From Acidobacteriaceae bacterium (GTDB lineage Bacteria; Acidobacteriota; Terriglobia; Terriglobales; Acidobacteriaceae), in contig JASHNW010000071.1 in NCBI GenBank assembly GCA_030041435.1, positions 1 to 37,371 of the forward strand: DNA of 37,371 bases. Reading direction: 5' to 3'. A program made the position numbers and the translations under genes. Every line of letters starts with the position of its first letter. The stretch's first letter is position 1. Of this stretch, positions 30,904 to 37,371 are shown one piece after another. Below the pieces are notes generated by a model, which worked only from the letters and a program-made list of their open reading frames with translations, ran no database searches and was not told where the DNA came from.

Positions 30904-31452
30904 CTAGAACGCCTCGGCAACCACGATGAGGACGCCGCGGTTGCCTGGAGAGGGAAGAAGCGAGCCACCGGCAAGACTCGATTGCGCGGGGCCCGTTCGG
31001 GCGCCCCAGGGGTTGATGCAGGCGGCCATTTGCAGCGGATCGTACTGGAATACGTCGCTGGCCGGACCCCCGATCGCCCCACTTCCCAGGCGCCGGAGCA
31101 TGCCATGACCGCCGGCGGCAACGCGCGACAGGATCGCGGCGGTGGTGATGGCACCGTCGCCGTTGCGCATGCCCGGCTCGCTCATAAATGCGTTGACGCG
31201 CGCCCGTGTGCGATTTTCCCCGAGGTTCCACCTGGTGGTGATCGTCAGCGGCTCGCTGGCTGCGGGAGCCGTCGAGGGCTCCAGAGAAACCTCCGCCGCC
31301 CGCGGCGACGAGGCGATGCCGAGGCTCTCATGCAGGATGGCGGTGAGCTGCACGGTTGAGCCAGTCGATTTCAGGCTGGGGCTGGCGCCACCGAGCGCAA
31401 CACTGGGTGCGGCAGCCAGGAGAACACAGAGCAGAAAGCGCATGGACAGCAT
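30904..31452 (-). CDS. Secreted protein of unknown function
   Basis: 182 residues from ATG 31452, with signal peptide MLSMRFLLCVLLAAAPSVALGG. The mature chain is predicted beta-rich: VQLTAILHESLGI, EPLTITTRWNLGENRTRARVN and the closing GVLIVVAEAF. This loosely recalls small spore-coat-U/pilin-like secreted beta proteins, but I cannot assign a family. AAGGA lies 10 nt before the start; ATG 31443 is an alternative. It stands alone between the SprT-like gene and lgt. Confidence 0.7.
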   Translation of the reverse strand: MLSMRFLLCVLLAAAPSVALGGASPSLKSTGSTVQLTAILHESLGIASSPRAAEVSLEPSTAPAASEPLTITTRWNLGENRTRARVNAFMSEPGMRNGDGAITTAAILSRVAAGGHGMLRRLGSGAIGGPASDVFQYDPLQMAACINPWGARTGPAQSSLAGGSLLPSPGNRGVLIVVAEAF

Positions 31453-31850
31453 GGGGAGGGTATCCTTCCGGGCGCTGCGGCCACTGCTCTCGAACGACCC
31501 AGGAGGTCGTTTCCGCGTGGGATCGTTATCCGTCAGCGCCTCACCCGTTAGTAACACTCTAGCGAGTTACCGATATGGGAACAATCGCATTTTAGTAATG
31601 CCACTTGAGTACACAACATCCTGCGGGCCCACGCTCGCCGCATTTCCAATCGTTCGATTCATTGAGATACGCGGACGTGCAATTGGGTGGCCTTCGTCCA
31701 GCGCAGGAGTGAATATTCCTGAGCCGGCGATGGCGCATTCGCAGGAAAGCGATGGCCTGCGCCGGACAAGCCCGGGATCCCTGGTCCTGGCCTTGGCGGA
31801 CGAGGCTGACGCGAGCCAATGCGCTGCCGGATCGGGCGGCAGCGCCGTCG
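31453..31850. other. Intergenic region, nothing recognised
   Basis: A 398-nt gap upstream of the secreted-protein gene and after the lgt stop. It includes a less GC-rich patch (31550-31620). The small minus-strand frame at 31592-31819 has no ribosome-binding site and no recognisable sequence. Confidence 0.5.
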
Positions 31851-32636
31851 TCAGGTGGTGTGGACTGGAGTCGAGGTCTCGGTCCTGAGGGCCGCGGCGC
31901 GGCTGCGGGCGTAGAGAACCAGGCCGAGGCCGAAGACGATGGCGCCGAGCGAAGCGAGCTGGGCGTTCGTCAATCCCCAGAGAATGCGGGGGTTGATGCG
32001 GATGAATTCGACGAGGAAGCGGGCGACGCCGCTGAGCATGAGGTATTCACCGGTGATCTGGCCGAGGGGGCGCGGGTTTTCAGGGCTGCCGCGGCGCCAG
32101 AGAATCCACGCGATGAAGAGCGCGCCGAGCAGCTCGTAGATGGGCGTGGGATGGACATGCTGCGTGGTGGGAACGAGGCCGTTGGGGAAGCTCATGCCCC
32201 AGGGAAGGCTGGTGGGTTTGCCGTAATCGCCGTCGCCGGAGATGAGGCAGCCCATGCGGCCGACGCCGTAGCCGACAGAGGCCGCCGGGGCTGCGAGGTC
32301 GAGCATGCGGAGCGAGCCGAGCTTGTAGACGCGCGCCTGCCAGAGCAGGGCGAGGATGGCGGCGATGAGGCCGCCGTACCAGGCGAATCCGGCGCGGTCG
32401 AAGAGGAGATCGGCGGGGTGGGAGAAGAGAAGGTGCGGAGTTTCGAATACGTGCCAGAGCTTGGCGCCGAGGATGCCGGCTACGGTGGAGACGGCAACGA
32501 TGCTGATGGCGTCGGCATCGATGCGCCAGCGGCGGAAATTGCGGTAGAGAACCCAGCAGCCGCAAACGGCTGCGAGCCAGAGGAGGATACCGAATGTGCC
32601 AATGGAGAAGCGGCCAATGTGAATATACGGATACAT
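31851..32636 (-). CDS. lgt: Prolipoprotein diacylglyceryl transferase
   Basis: A 261-residue inner-membrane enzyme that moves diacylglycerol from phosphatidylglycerol to the lipobox cysteine of prolipoproteins. Several membrane segments are visible (IGTFGILLWLAAVCGCWVL, YGGLIAAILALLWQ and the C-terminal LASLGAIVFGLGLVLYA). Family motifs are FAWYGG and GRMGCLISGDGDYG, the variant of GRxGNFIN found in several phyla, then HPTPIYE and a C-terminal EFIR region. The start is ATG 32636. It diverges from hpt with only 33-57 nt between starts. Confidence 0.9.
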   Translation of the reverse strand: MYPYIHIGRFSIGTFGILLWLAAVCGCWVLYRNFRRWRIDADAISIVAVSTVAGILGAKLWHVFETPHLLFSHPADLLFDRAGFAWYGGLIAAILALLWQARVYKLGSLRMLDLAAPAASVGYGVGRMGCLISGDGDYGKPTSLPWGMSFPNGLVPTTQHVHPTPIYELLGALFIAWILWRRGSPENPRPLGQITGEYLMLSGVARFLVEFIRINPRILWGLTNAQLASLGAIVFGLGLVLYARSRAAALRTETSTPVHTT

Positions 32637-32693
32637 AAACTCAGATAAATCGAGTATAGCGTCGGCAGGGTGCGATTAGAGATAATCAGACCC

Positions 32694-33245
32694 GTGAGCG
32701 CGACAACGGTGAACGCCGATTTGGAGGTTCTGTTCAGCCGCGAACAGATCCGGCATCGGGTGATGGAGATGGGGCGGCAGATCGACCGCGATTATGCGGG
32801 TGAGAAGATCGTTCTGGTGGGTGTGCTGAAGGGCGCGGCGATATTTCTGGCCGACCTGGCGCGCAGCATCTCGGTGGACAACACCTTCGATTTTGTGGCC
32901 GTGTCGAGCTATGGCAAGGGCCAGCGCACCAGCGGGGCGGTGAAGCTGATTAAGGACCTGGACCAGCCGATAGAAGGGAAGAACGTCATCATCGTCGAAG
33001 ACATTCTGGACACCGGGCTGACGCTGGGGTTTTTGTGCAGCCTGTTCGAGCAGCACCAGCCGAAGACGCTGAAGATTGCTGCCCTGCTGGACAAGCCGTC
33101 GCGGCGCGTGGAAAAGATCGATGCCGATTACGTGGGATTTACCATCCCCAATCGGTTTGTTATTGGATATGGGATGGATTTCGCGGAACGGTATCGGAAC
33201 CTGCCGGATATTTGCCTGATGCCGCCGGAGCTGGCGCCCCACTGA
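32694..33245 (+). CDS. hpt: Hypoxanthine phosphoribosyltransferase
   Basis: 183 residues from GTG 32694 (191 from an upstream GTG at 32670). It salvages hypoxanthine (and guanine) with PRPP. Motifs: VLVGVLKGAAIFLADL near the N-terminus, VSSYGKGQRTSG (flexible loop), VIIVEDILDTGLTL (the PRPP-binding acidic loop) and YVGFTIPNRFVIGYGMDFAERYRNLPDI. The cytosolic enzyme is of normal length. deoC follows 79 nt downstream on the same strand, so both may be a nucleotide-salvage unit. Confidence 0.93.
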   Translation: MSATTVNADLEVLFSREQIRHRVMEMGRQIDRDYAGEKIVLVGVLKGAAIFLADLARSISVDNTFDFVAVSSYGKGQRTSGAVKLIKDLDQPIEGKNVIIVEDILDTGLTLGFLCSLFEQHQPKTLKIAALLDKPSRRVEKIDADYVGFTIPNRFVIGYGMDFAERYRNLPDICLMPPELAPH

Positions 33246-33324
33246 CATCAGCCCGATTGCAACAGCCGGTCGGAAGCGGCGGGCGAAGTGCCGGGATTCA
33301 ACCGCGGCAAGAGGAGTATCTGCA

Positions 33325-34083
33325 ATGAGCACAGAGATTCATTTAATCGACGACGAAGAAGCGCTGGAATTCGTCGGCTTCGATGCGGAAGGCTTTGCGA
33401 AAGCGGCGCTGAGCTCGCCGGAGAAGCTGGCCGCGGCGATCGACCACACGCTGCTGAAGCCGGAGGCGAGGCGGGAGCAGGTAGTGAAGCTGTGCCACGA
33501 GGCGGCACAGCACAAGTTCGCCTGCGCGATGGTGAATCCGGTGTGGGCGGCGCTGGCCCACGCGGAACTGGCCGGGACGGGAATTCCGGTGGGCGCGGTG
33601 GTGGGGTTTCCGCTGGGGGCTTCGCTGGGGACGACCAAGCGCGAGGAAGCGGCGGCGCTGGTGAAGGTAGGCGCGCGCGACGTGGACATGGTAATCGGCA
33701 TCGGGCTGCTGAAGAGCGGAGAGAACCACGCGTTGCAGCAGGAGATTCGCGGGGTAGTGGAAGTGGCGCACGATGCCGGCGCGATCGTGAAGGTGATTCT
33801 GGAGACATGTCTGCTGACGGTCGAAGAGAAGCTGCGGGCCAGCGAGCTGGCGATTGCGGCGGGCGCAGATTTTCTGAAGACGAGCACGGGCTTCTCGACG
33901 GGCGGCGCGACGGTGGACGATGTGGCGCTGATGCGCGGTGTTGCGGGCGGGCGGTGCGGAGTGAAGGCTTCGGGCGGGATTCGGACGCTGGCGGATGCGC
34001 GGAAGATGCTGGAGGCAGGGGCGAACCGCATCGGGGCGAGCGCGAGCGTGGCGATTGTGCGGGAGCTGGCGGCGAGCCGCTGA
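33325..34083 (+). CDS. deoC: Deoxyribose-phosphate aldolase
   Basis: A 252-residue class I aldolase cleaving 2-deoxyribose-5-phosphate to glyceraldehyde-3-phosphate and acetaldehyde. Schiff-base Lys185 lies in DFLKTSTGF, the activating Lys214 in GVKASGGIRT and the proton-relay Asp121 in VDMVIGIG. The N-terminal 35 residues (with a run of acidic residues) extend beyond the core, which begins at AAAIDHTLLKPEA. AGAGGAG lies 8 nt before ATG. It is downstream of hpt. A hairpin without a U-tract follows the stop. Confidence 0.95.
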   Translation: MSTEIHLIDDEEALEFVGFDAEGFAKAALSSPEKLAAAIDHTLLKPEARREQVVKLCHEAAQHKFACAMVNPVWAALAHAELAGTGIPVGAVVGFPLGASLGTTKREEAAALVKVGARDVDMVIGIGLLKSGENHALQQEIRGVVEVAHDAGAIVKVILETCLLTVEEKLRASELAIAAGADFLKTSTGFSTGGATVDDVALMRGVAGGRCGVKASGGIRTLADARKMLEAGANRIGASASVAIVRELAASR

Positions 34084-34100
34084 ACCAGCTCGCAGCTGGT
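34084..34100 (+). terminator. Hairpin just after deoC, no U-tract
   Basis: ACCAGCT-CGC-AGCTGGT, a perfect 7-bp stem with a 3-nt loop, begins at the deoC stop. No T-run follows, so it is not a standard intrinsic terminator; it may stabilise the 3' end or pause polymerase. Confidence 0.3.
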
Positions 34101-34271
34101 CGCGGGTAGAGGCAGCCAGCAGGCGGTCAGCCGGAAACGCGCCGGCGAAACGCGGGATTGCGGCGAAGCCTGCAGCCTGCCACGGACCACAGGAAAACAC
34201 CGTATGATGGCATTCGTTCGGCCTGATTCGTGCGTTGGGCCACGCCGCCGTGGTGCGCCAACAGGAGATTT

Positions 34272-36119
34272 GTGAGCGAAGAGCAGCAGGGGAATCCGCA
34301 GCAACAGCCGGAGCAGGCTGATGGCGCCGCGCAGGCCGAGCACGCGTGGGAGGGAGATTACCGTCCGGCGTCAGCGGAAGCGCCGCGACCGGTGCAGGCG
34401 CACGTCGATCCGCTGCAGACGGAATTTCTGGTTCGGCTGGCGGATGCGCTGAACACCACGCTGGATCTGAAGACGCTGCTGGAGCGGACGGCGTCGCTGG
34501 TGCGGGCGGTGATCGACTACAAGATTTTCGCCATCCTGCTGATCAACGACCGGACAAACGATCTGCGGATGCGCTTCCAGATCGGACACAAGCCGGAGAT
34601 CGAGCGGCTGCGGATCCGGATGGGGCAGGGCGTGGTAGGGCAGGTGGCGCAAACGCGGCAGCCGATGCTGCTGAACGATGTGAGCAAGGCGGAGAACTAC
34701 ATCAACGCCAATCCGGAGGTGCGGTCGGAGCTGGCGGTGCCGCTGATCACCAAGAACAAGGTAATCGGCGTGATCGATATCCAGGCGGAGCAGCTGAATT
34801 ACTTCACGCAGGAACACAAGCATTTGCTGACGCTGACGGCATCGCGGATTGCCGGGGCGATTGAGAACGCGCGGCTGTACACGCGGGTGGCGCGGCAGGC
34901 GCAGACGCTGCAGGTGCTGAACGAGATCAGCCGGGAGATTACATCGATTCTGGATCCGGACGAACTGCTGGAGCGGGTGGGGCAGCTGATCCGGAGGCTG
35001 ATCGACTACCAGATGCTGTCGATCTGGCTGGTGAACGAACGGGACCAGGTGATGGAAAACCGGCTGGCTATCCGGTTTGGGGAGAGGTTCAATCCGCAGG
35101 AGAAGCTGCCGCTGGATCGTGGGCTGGTGGGCGCCGCGGTCACCGAGAAGCGGGTGATCAATGTGCCGGATGTGCGCAAGGATCCGCGGTACCACATGGT
35201 GAATCCGGATACGCGATCGGAGATGGCCGTGCCGCTGGTCTATAAGGGGCGATCGATCGGGGTGCTGGACATCGAGCATACGCGGGGGCACTTCTTCAAC
35301 GAGGACCACGAGCGCGCGCTGACGACGCTGGCCGGCCAACTGGCAATTTCGGTCGAGAATGCGCAGCTGTACCAGCGGGTGGCGCAGCAGGAGCAGCGGC
35401 TGGAGCGGGATCTGGCTATGGCGCGGGAGGTGCAGCTGCGGCTGCTGCCTCCGAAGAAGCCGCAGCACAAGCGCGCGGAGTTTGCGGCGAAGTTCCTGCC
35501 GGCGCGGACGATCGGCGGGGATCTCTACGACTTTCTGCAGTACGACGCGAACCGAAGCGCGGTGGCGCTGGGGGATGTGAGCGGAAAGGCGGCGCCGGCG
35601 GCACTGTATGCAGCGCTGGTGAGCGGGATTATGCGGTCGGTGGCGGCGCGCAAGCTGGCGCCGGGGGCGATGCTGAAGACGCTGAACGACGCGCTGCAGG
35701 AGCGGAAGCTCGATTCGCAGTACGTGACCATGCTGTTTGCGCTGTGGAACGACGAGAACCTGACAGTGCAGATTGCGAATGCCGGCTCGGTGCAGCCGCT
35801 GTTCTGCCGGGGCGAGGAGATCGAAACCATCCAGGCGGAGGGATTTCCGCTGGGCATGTTTCCCAGCGGGACGTGGGACGAGTTCAACATCTCGACGCAG
35901 CCGGGAGACTCGGTGGTATTCTTCAGCGACGGGATTGTGGACGCGCAGAATGCGGCGGGGGAAATGTTTGGGAACGACCGGCTGGTGGCGTGCGTGAAGA
36001 AGAACCAACACAAGACGGCATCGAAACTGGCAGAGAGCATTTTGGCGGAAGTGACCAGGTTCCAGGGGAAGCGGGACCGCTTCGACGATGAGACGGTGGT
36101 GGTGTTGCGGGTGATTTAG
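34272..36119 (+). CDS. GAF-GAF-SpoIIE (PP2C-type) serine phosphatase
   Basis: 615 residues from GTG 34272, with AGGAG 4 nt upstream. Two GAF sensor domains in tandem (about residues 60-205 and 215-375) precede a linker helix (QQEQRLERDLAMAREVQLRLLP) and a C-terminal SpoIIE/RsbU phosphatase domain. The phosphatase metal acids are in IGGDLYD, LGDVSGKAAPAALY, VVFFSDGIVDA and DDETVVV. Such proteins dephosphorylate anti-anti-sigma or related regulators in response to a GAF-sensed signal (family role). No STAS or anti-sigma partner is in the window. Cytosolic; no transmembrane segment. The N-terminal Gln/Pro-rich region is probably disordered. Confidence 0.93.
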   Translation: MSEEQQGNPQQQPEQADGAAQAEHAWEGDYRPASAEAPRPVQAHVDPLQTEFLVRLADALNTTLDLKTLLERTASLVRAVIDYKIFAILLINDRTNDLRMRFQIGHKPEIERLRIRMGQGVVGQVAQTRQPMLLNDVSKAENYINANPEVRSELAVPLITKNKVIGVIDIQAEQLNYFTQEHKHLLTLTASRIAGAIENARLYTRVARQAQTLQVLNEISREITSILDPDELLERVGQLIRRLIDYQMLSIWLVNERDQVMENRLAIRFGERFNPQEKLPLDRGLVGAAVTEKRVINVPDVRKDPRYHMVNPDTRSEMAVPLVYKGRSIGVLDIEHTRGHFFNEDHERALTTLAGQLAISVENAQLYQRVAQQEQRLERDLAMAREVQLRLLPPKKPQHKRAEFAAKFLPARTIGGDLYDFLQYDANRSAVALGDVSGKAAPAALYAALVSGIMRSVAARKLAPGAMLKTLNDALQERKLDSQYVTMLFALWNDENLTVQIANAGSVQPLFCRGEEIETIQAEGFPLGMFPSGTWDEFNISTQPGDSVVFFSDGIVDAQNAAGEMFGNDRLVACVKKNQHKTASKLAESILAEVTRFQGKRDRFDDETVVVLRVI

Positions 36120-36122
36120 ACA

Positions 36123-36156
36123 GGGTGCAGGTTGCGGGCGCAGGGACCAGGTTTCG
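36123..36156. repeat. Heptanucleotide remnant GGGTGCA/GGTTGCG
   Basis: Units GGGTGCA, GGTTGCG, GGCGCA (6 nt), GGGACCA, GGTTTCG directly after the phosphatase stop. It shares the forms GGGTGCA, GGTTGCG and GGTTTC with the blocks at 13981 and 25679. Confidence 0.7.
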
Positions 36157-36260
36157 GATTTGCGTCTCACTCGTTTGGGGCATTGACACGATCCAGAAGC
36201 GCTCCGATGATGATTCTCGCCTTTCTGAATCAATCATTAGCCTGAACGGGAGACCGAACC

Positions 36261-37136
36261 ATGTGCCGCCGTTTGCTTTGCCTTGCGCTTATTGCGCTGC
36301 TGCCGACATTTCTCGTTGCCCAACAAACATCTCAACCCGCGCCGTCTGCGGGTTCCAGCACCGCTACCGATAAAGGCCCTGCTACGGCGCCGTTCTCACC
36401 GCCTCAGCCGCACACCTTGCTGGATGGGACGCCGGTGAAGATGCGCATTAGCGAGACGGTTTCCTCAGCCGACGCGAAGACTGGTGAAGAGGTACCGTTT
36501 GAGGTGCTGGAAGATGTCGATGTTGACGGAATTCCGGTGATCGCCAAAGGAGCGGCGGCCATAGGAACGGTTACAGACGCTGAGCCAAGGAGGAGAATGG
36601 GACGGGCCGGCAAGCTGGACATCAGCATTAGCTATGTGAGGCTGGCCGACGGCGAGAAGGCTGCGCTTCGAGCGGTTAAGGACGAAAAGGGCGGCGGCCA
36701 TGTGGGCGCAATGACGGGTGCAATGGTCGCCACGTCGATTGTCTTCTTTCCGGCTGCTCCGTTGTTCCTGTTCATGCACGGGAAGGACATATCAATTCCA
36801 CAGGGCACCGAGATCACCGCATTTGCCCAGGGTGACATGCATTTGGATATGTCGAAGTTCAGCAAGACCGCAGACGCCACGGGCGGAAGCGTGTCGGAAG
36901 CGGCCAGCGCAGCTGCGGCTGGAACATGCTCCCTGGTGGTGAATTCGACGCCACCTGGGGCCGACATCCTGATTGACGGGGCCTTCGTAGGAAATACGCC
37001 TTCGACCGTCACCCTGAAGACGGGGAGTCACACGGTAGCTGTGACCAAGAAGGGGTACGCCGATTGGAGCCGCACCCTTAGTGTGACCGGGGGTACTGTC
37101 AACCTCGACGCGATATTGAGCGCATCCGGGGATTAG
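36261..37136 (+). CDS. Secreted PEGA-domain protein
   Basis: 291 residues with signal peptide MCRRLLCLALIALLPTFLVAQ, a Pro/Ser/Thr-rich stretch, a middle beta domain (TPVKMRISETVSSADAKTGE through DISISYVRLADGEK), a short hydrophobic stretch (GAMVATSIVFFPAAPLFLFM, about 152-171) and a C-terminal PEGA domain (SLVVNSTPPGADILIDGAFV through TLKTGSHTVAVTKKGY). PEGA domains are small beta folds on surface or periplasmic proteins. The exact role is unknown. GGGAG lies 8 nt before ATG 36261, and an intrinsic terminator follows at 37170-37194. Confidence 0.88.
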   Translation: MCRRLLCLALIALLPTFLVAQQTSQPAPSAGSSTATDKGPATAPFSPPQPHTLLDGTPVKMRISETVSSADAKTGEEVPFEVLEDVDVDGIPVIAKGAAAIGTVTDAEPRRRMGRAGKLDISISYVRLADGEKAALRAVKDEKGGGHVGAMTGAMVATSIVFFPAAPLFLFMHGKDISIPQGTEITAFAQGDMHLDMSKFSKTADATGGSVSEAASAAAAGTCSLVVNSTPPGADILIDGAFVGNTPSTVTLKTGSHTVAVTKKGYADWSRTLSVTGGTVNLDAILSASGD

Positions 37137-37169
37137 CGCGACCGTTTCTCGTACGGGACGGTGCAGGAG

Positions 37170-37194
37170 GGGCGTCCCCAGGGATGCCCTTTTT
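37170..37194 (+). terminator. Intrinsic terminator after the PEGA-domain gene
   Basis: GGGCGTCC-CCAG-GGATGCCC forms an 8-bp stem (one G-T pair) with a 4-nt loop, followed by TTTTT. It starts 33 nt after the stop codon at 37134-37136. This is the clearest rho-independent terminator in the window. Confidence 0.85.
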
Positions 37195-37299
37195 GTGTGA
37201 TTACGGATGTTCCCCGGAAGTACTATGCGCATTGGACTTTTGGGGATTAGCAGCCGGCGGCCAGGAGTAATACAAAGAGTAACGGGAGCCCCGACAGTT

Positions 37300-37371
37300 A
37301 TGAAGAAGCAAGCAGCATTGGTTTACCTCCTGGTCTTTTTGGCTGGTCTGATGGGCGCGTACTGTGTGCCG
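37300..37371 (+). CDS. Exported protein, 5' end only (cut by window end)
   Basis: 24 codons from ATG 37300 read MKKQAALVYLLVFLAGLMGA and continue YCVP, a signal-peptide-like leader. CGGGAG lies 12 nt upstream. The rest is outside the window, so the product cannot be named. The Cys near the end does not fit a standard lipobox. Confidence 0.55.
   Translation, partial: MKKQAALVYLLVFLAGLMGAYCVP

Overview
The window is a high-GC bacterial chromosomal segment, most likely from an acidobacterium (Terriglobia-like). This is inferred from the gene mix: hopanoid genes hpnC/D/E/G/A, HemQ, an S53 kumamolisin-type protease, a VWFA-like secreted protein, and GAF-GAF-SpoIIE and PEGA proteins. Intergenic regions carry many dispersed repeats and heptanucleotide arrays. 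I found no rRNA, tRNA, CRISPR array, transposase or phage gene.

Layout. 1-3.5 kb: a heptamer array, a cupin, an S53 protease and a P-loop ATPase gene bracketed by two matching TTACGC/GCGTAA elements. 3.5-4 kb: an interspersed repeat and a 56-residue Cys-rich membrane protein. 4-7.4 kb (minus strand): hpnC-hpnD-hpnE with 4-nt overlaps, making squalene from farnesyl diphosphate. 8.1-11.1 kb (minus): hpnG followed at about 20-nt spacing by two zinc-dependent medium-chain dehydrogenases, a cassette bracketed by 28-bp direct repeats. 11.3-13 kb: a broken ribbon-helix-helix antitoxin and hpnA, whose start abuts a 196-bp heptamer array. 13.1-15.8 kb (minus): hemQ and an acyl-CoA synthetase. 16.6-17.1 kb: a SnoaL-like gene lying between the two halves of the interspersed repeat.

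17.4-19.9 kb: an HD-domain protein diverging from a zinc-ribbon/XRE regulator, then uppS. 19.9-21.7 kb (minus): two secreted proteins. 21.7-24.8 kb (plus): an M24 peptidase, accB and accC (first step of fatty-acid synthesis). 24.8-25.7 kb: a Tat-exported hydroxypyruvate-isomerase-like protein, convergent with accC. 26.0-28.0 kb: a secreted M61 peptidase with a PDZ domain. 28.1-28.7 kb: an overlapping two-gene unit with a nucleotidyltransferase. 28.7-32.6 kb: aroA, a SprT-like metalloprotein, a secreted protein and lgt. 32.7-37.4 kb (plus): hpt, deoC, a GAF-GAF-SpoIIE phosphatase, a PEGA-domain secreted protein with a terminator, and the start of another exported protein cut by the window end.

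Two themes stand out. The first is isoprenoid/hopanoid lipid metabolism (hpnCDE, hpnG, hpnA, uppS), with two unassigned dehydrogenases in the hpnG transcription unit. The second is a 7-nt rule shared by several unrelated tandem-repeat families that occupy gene boundaries.
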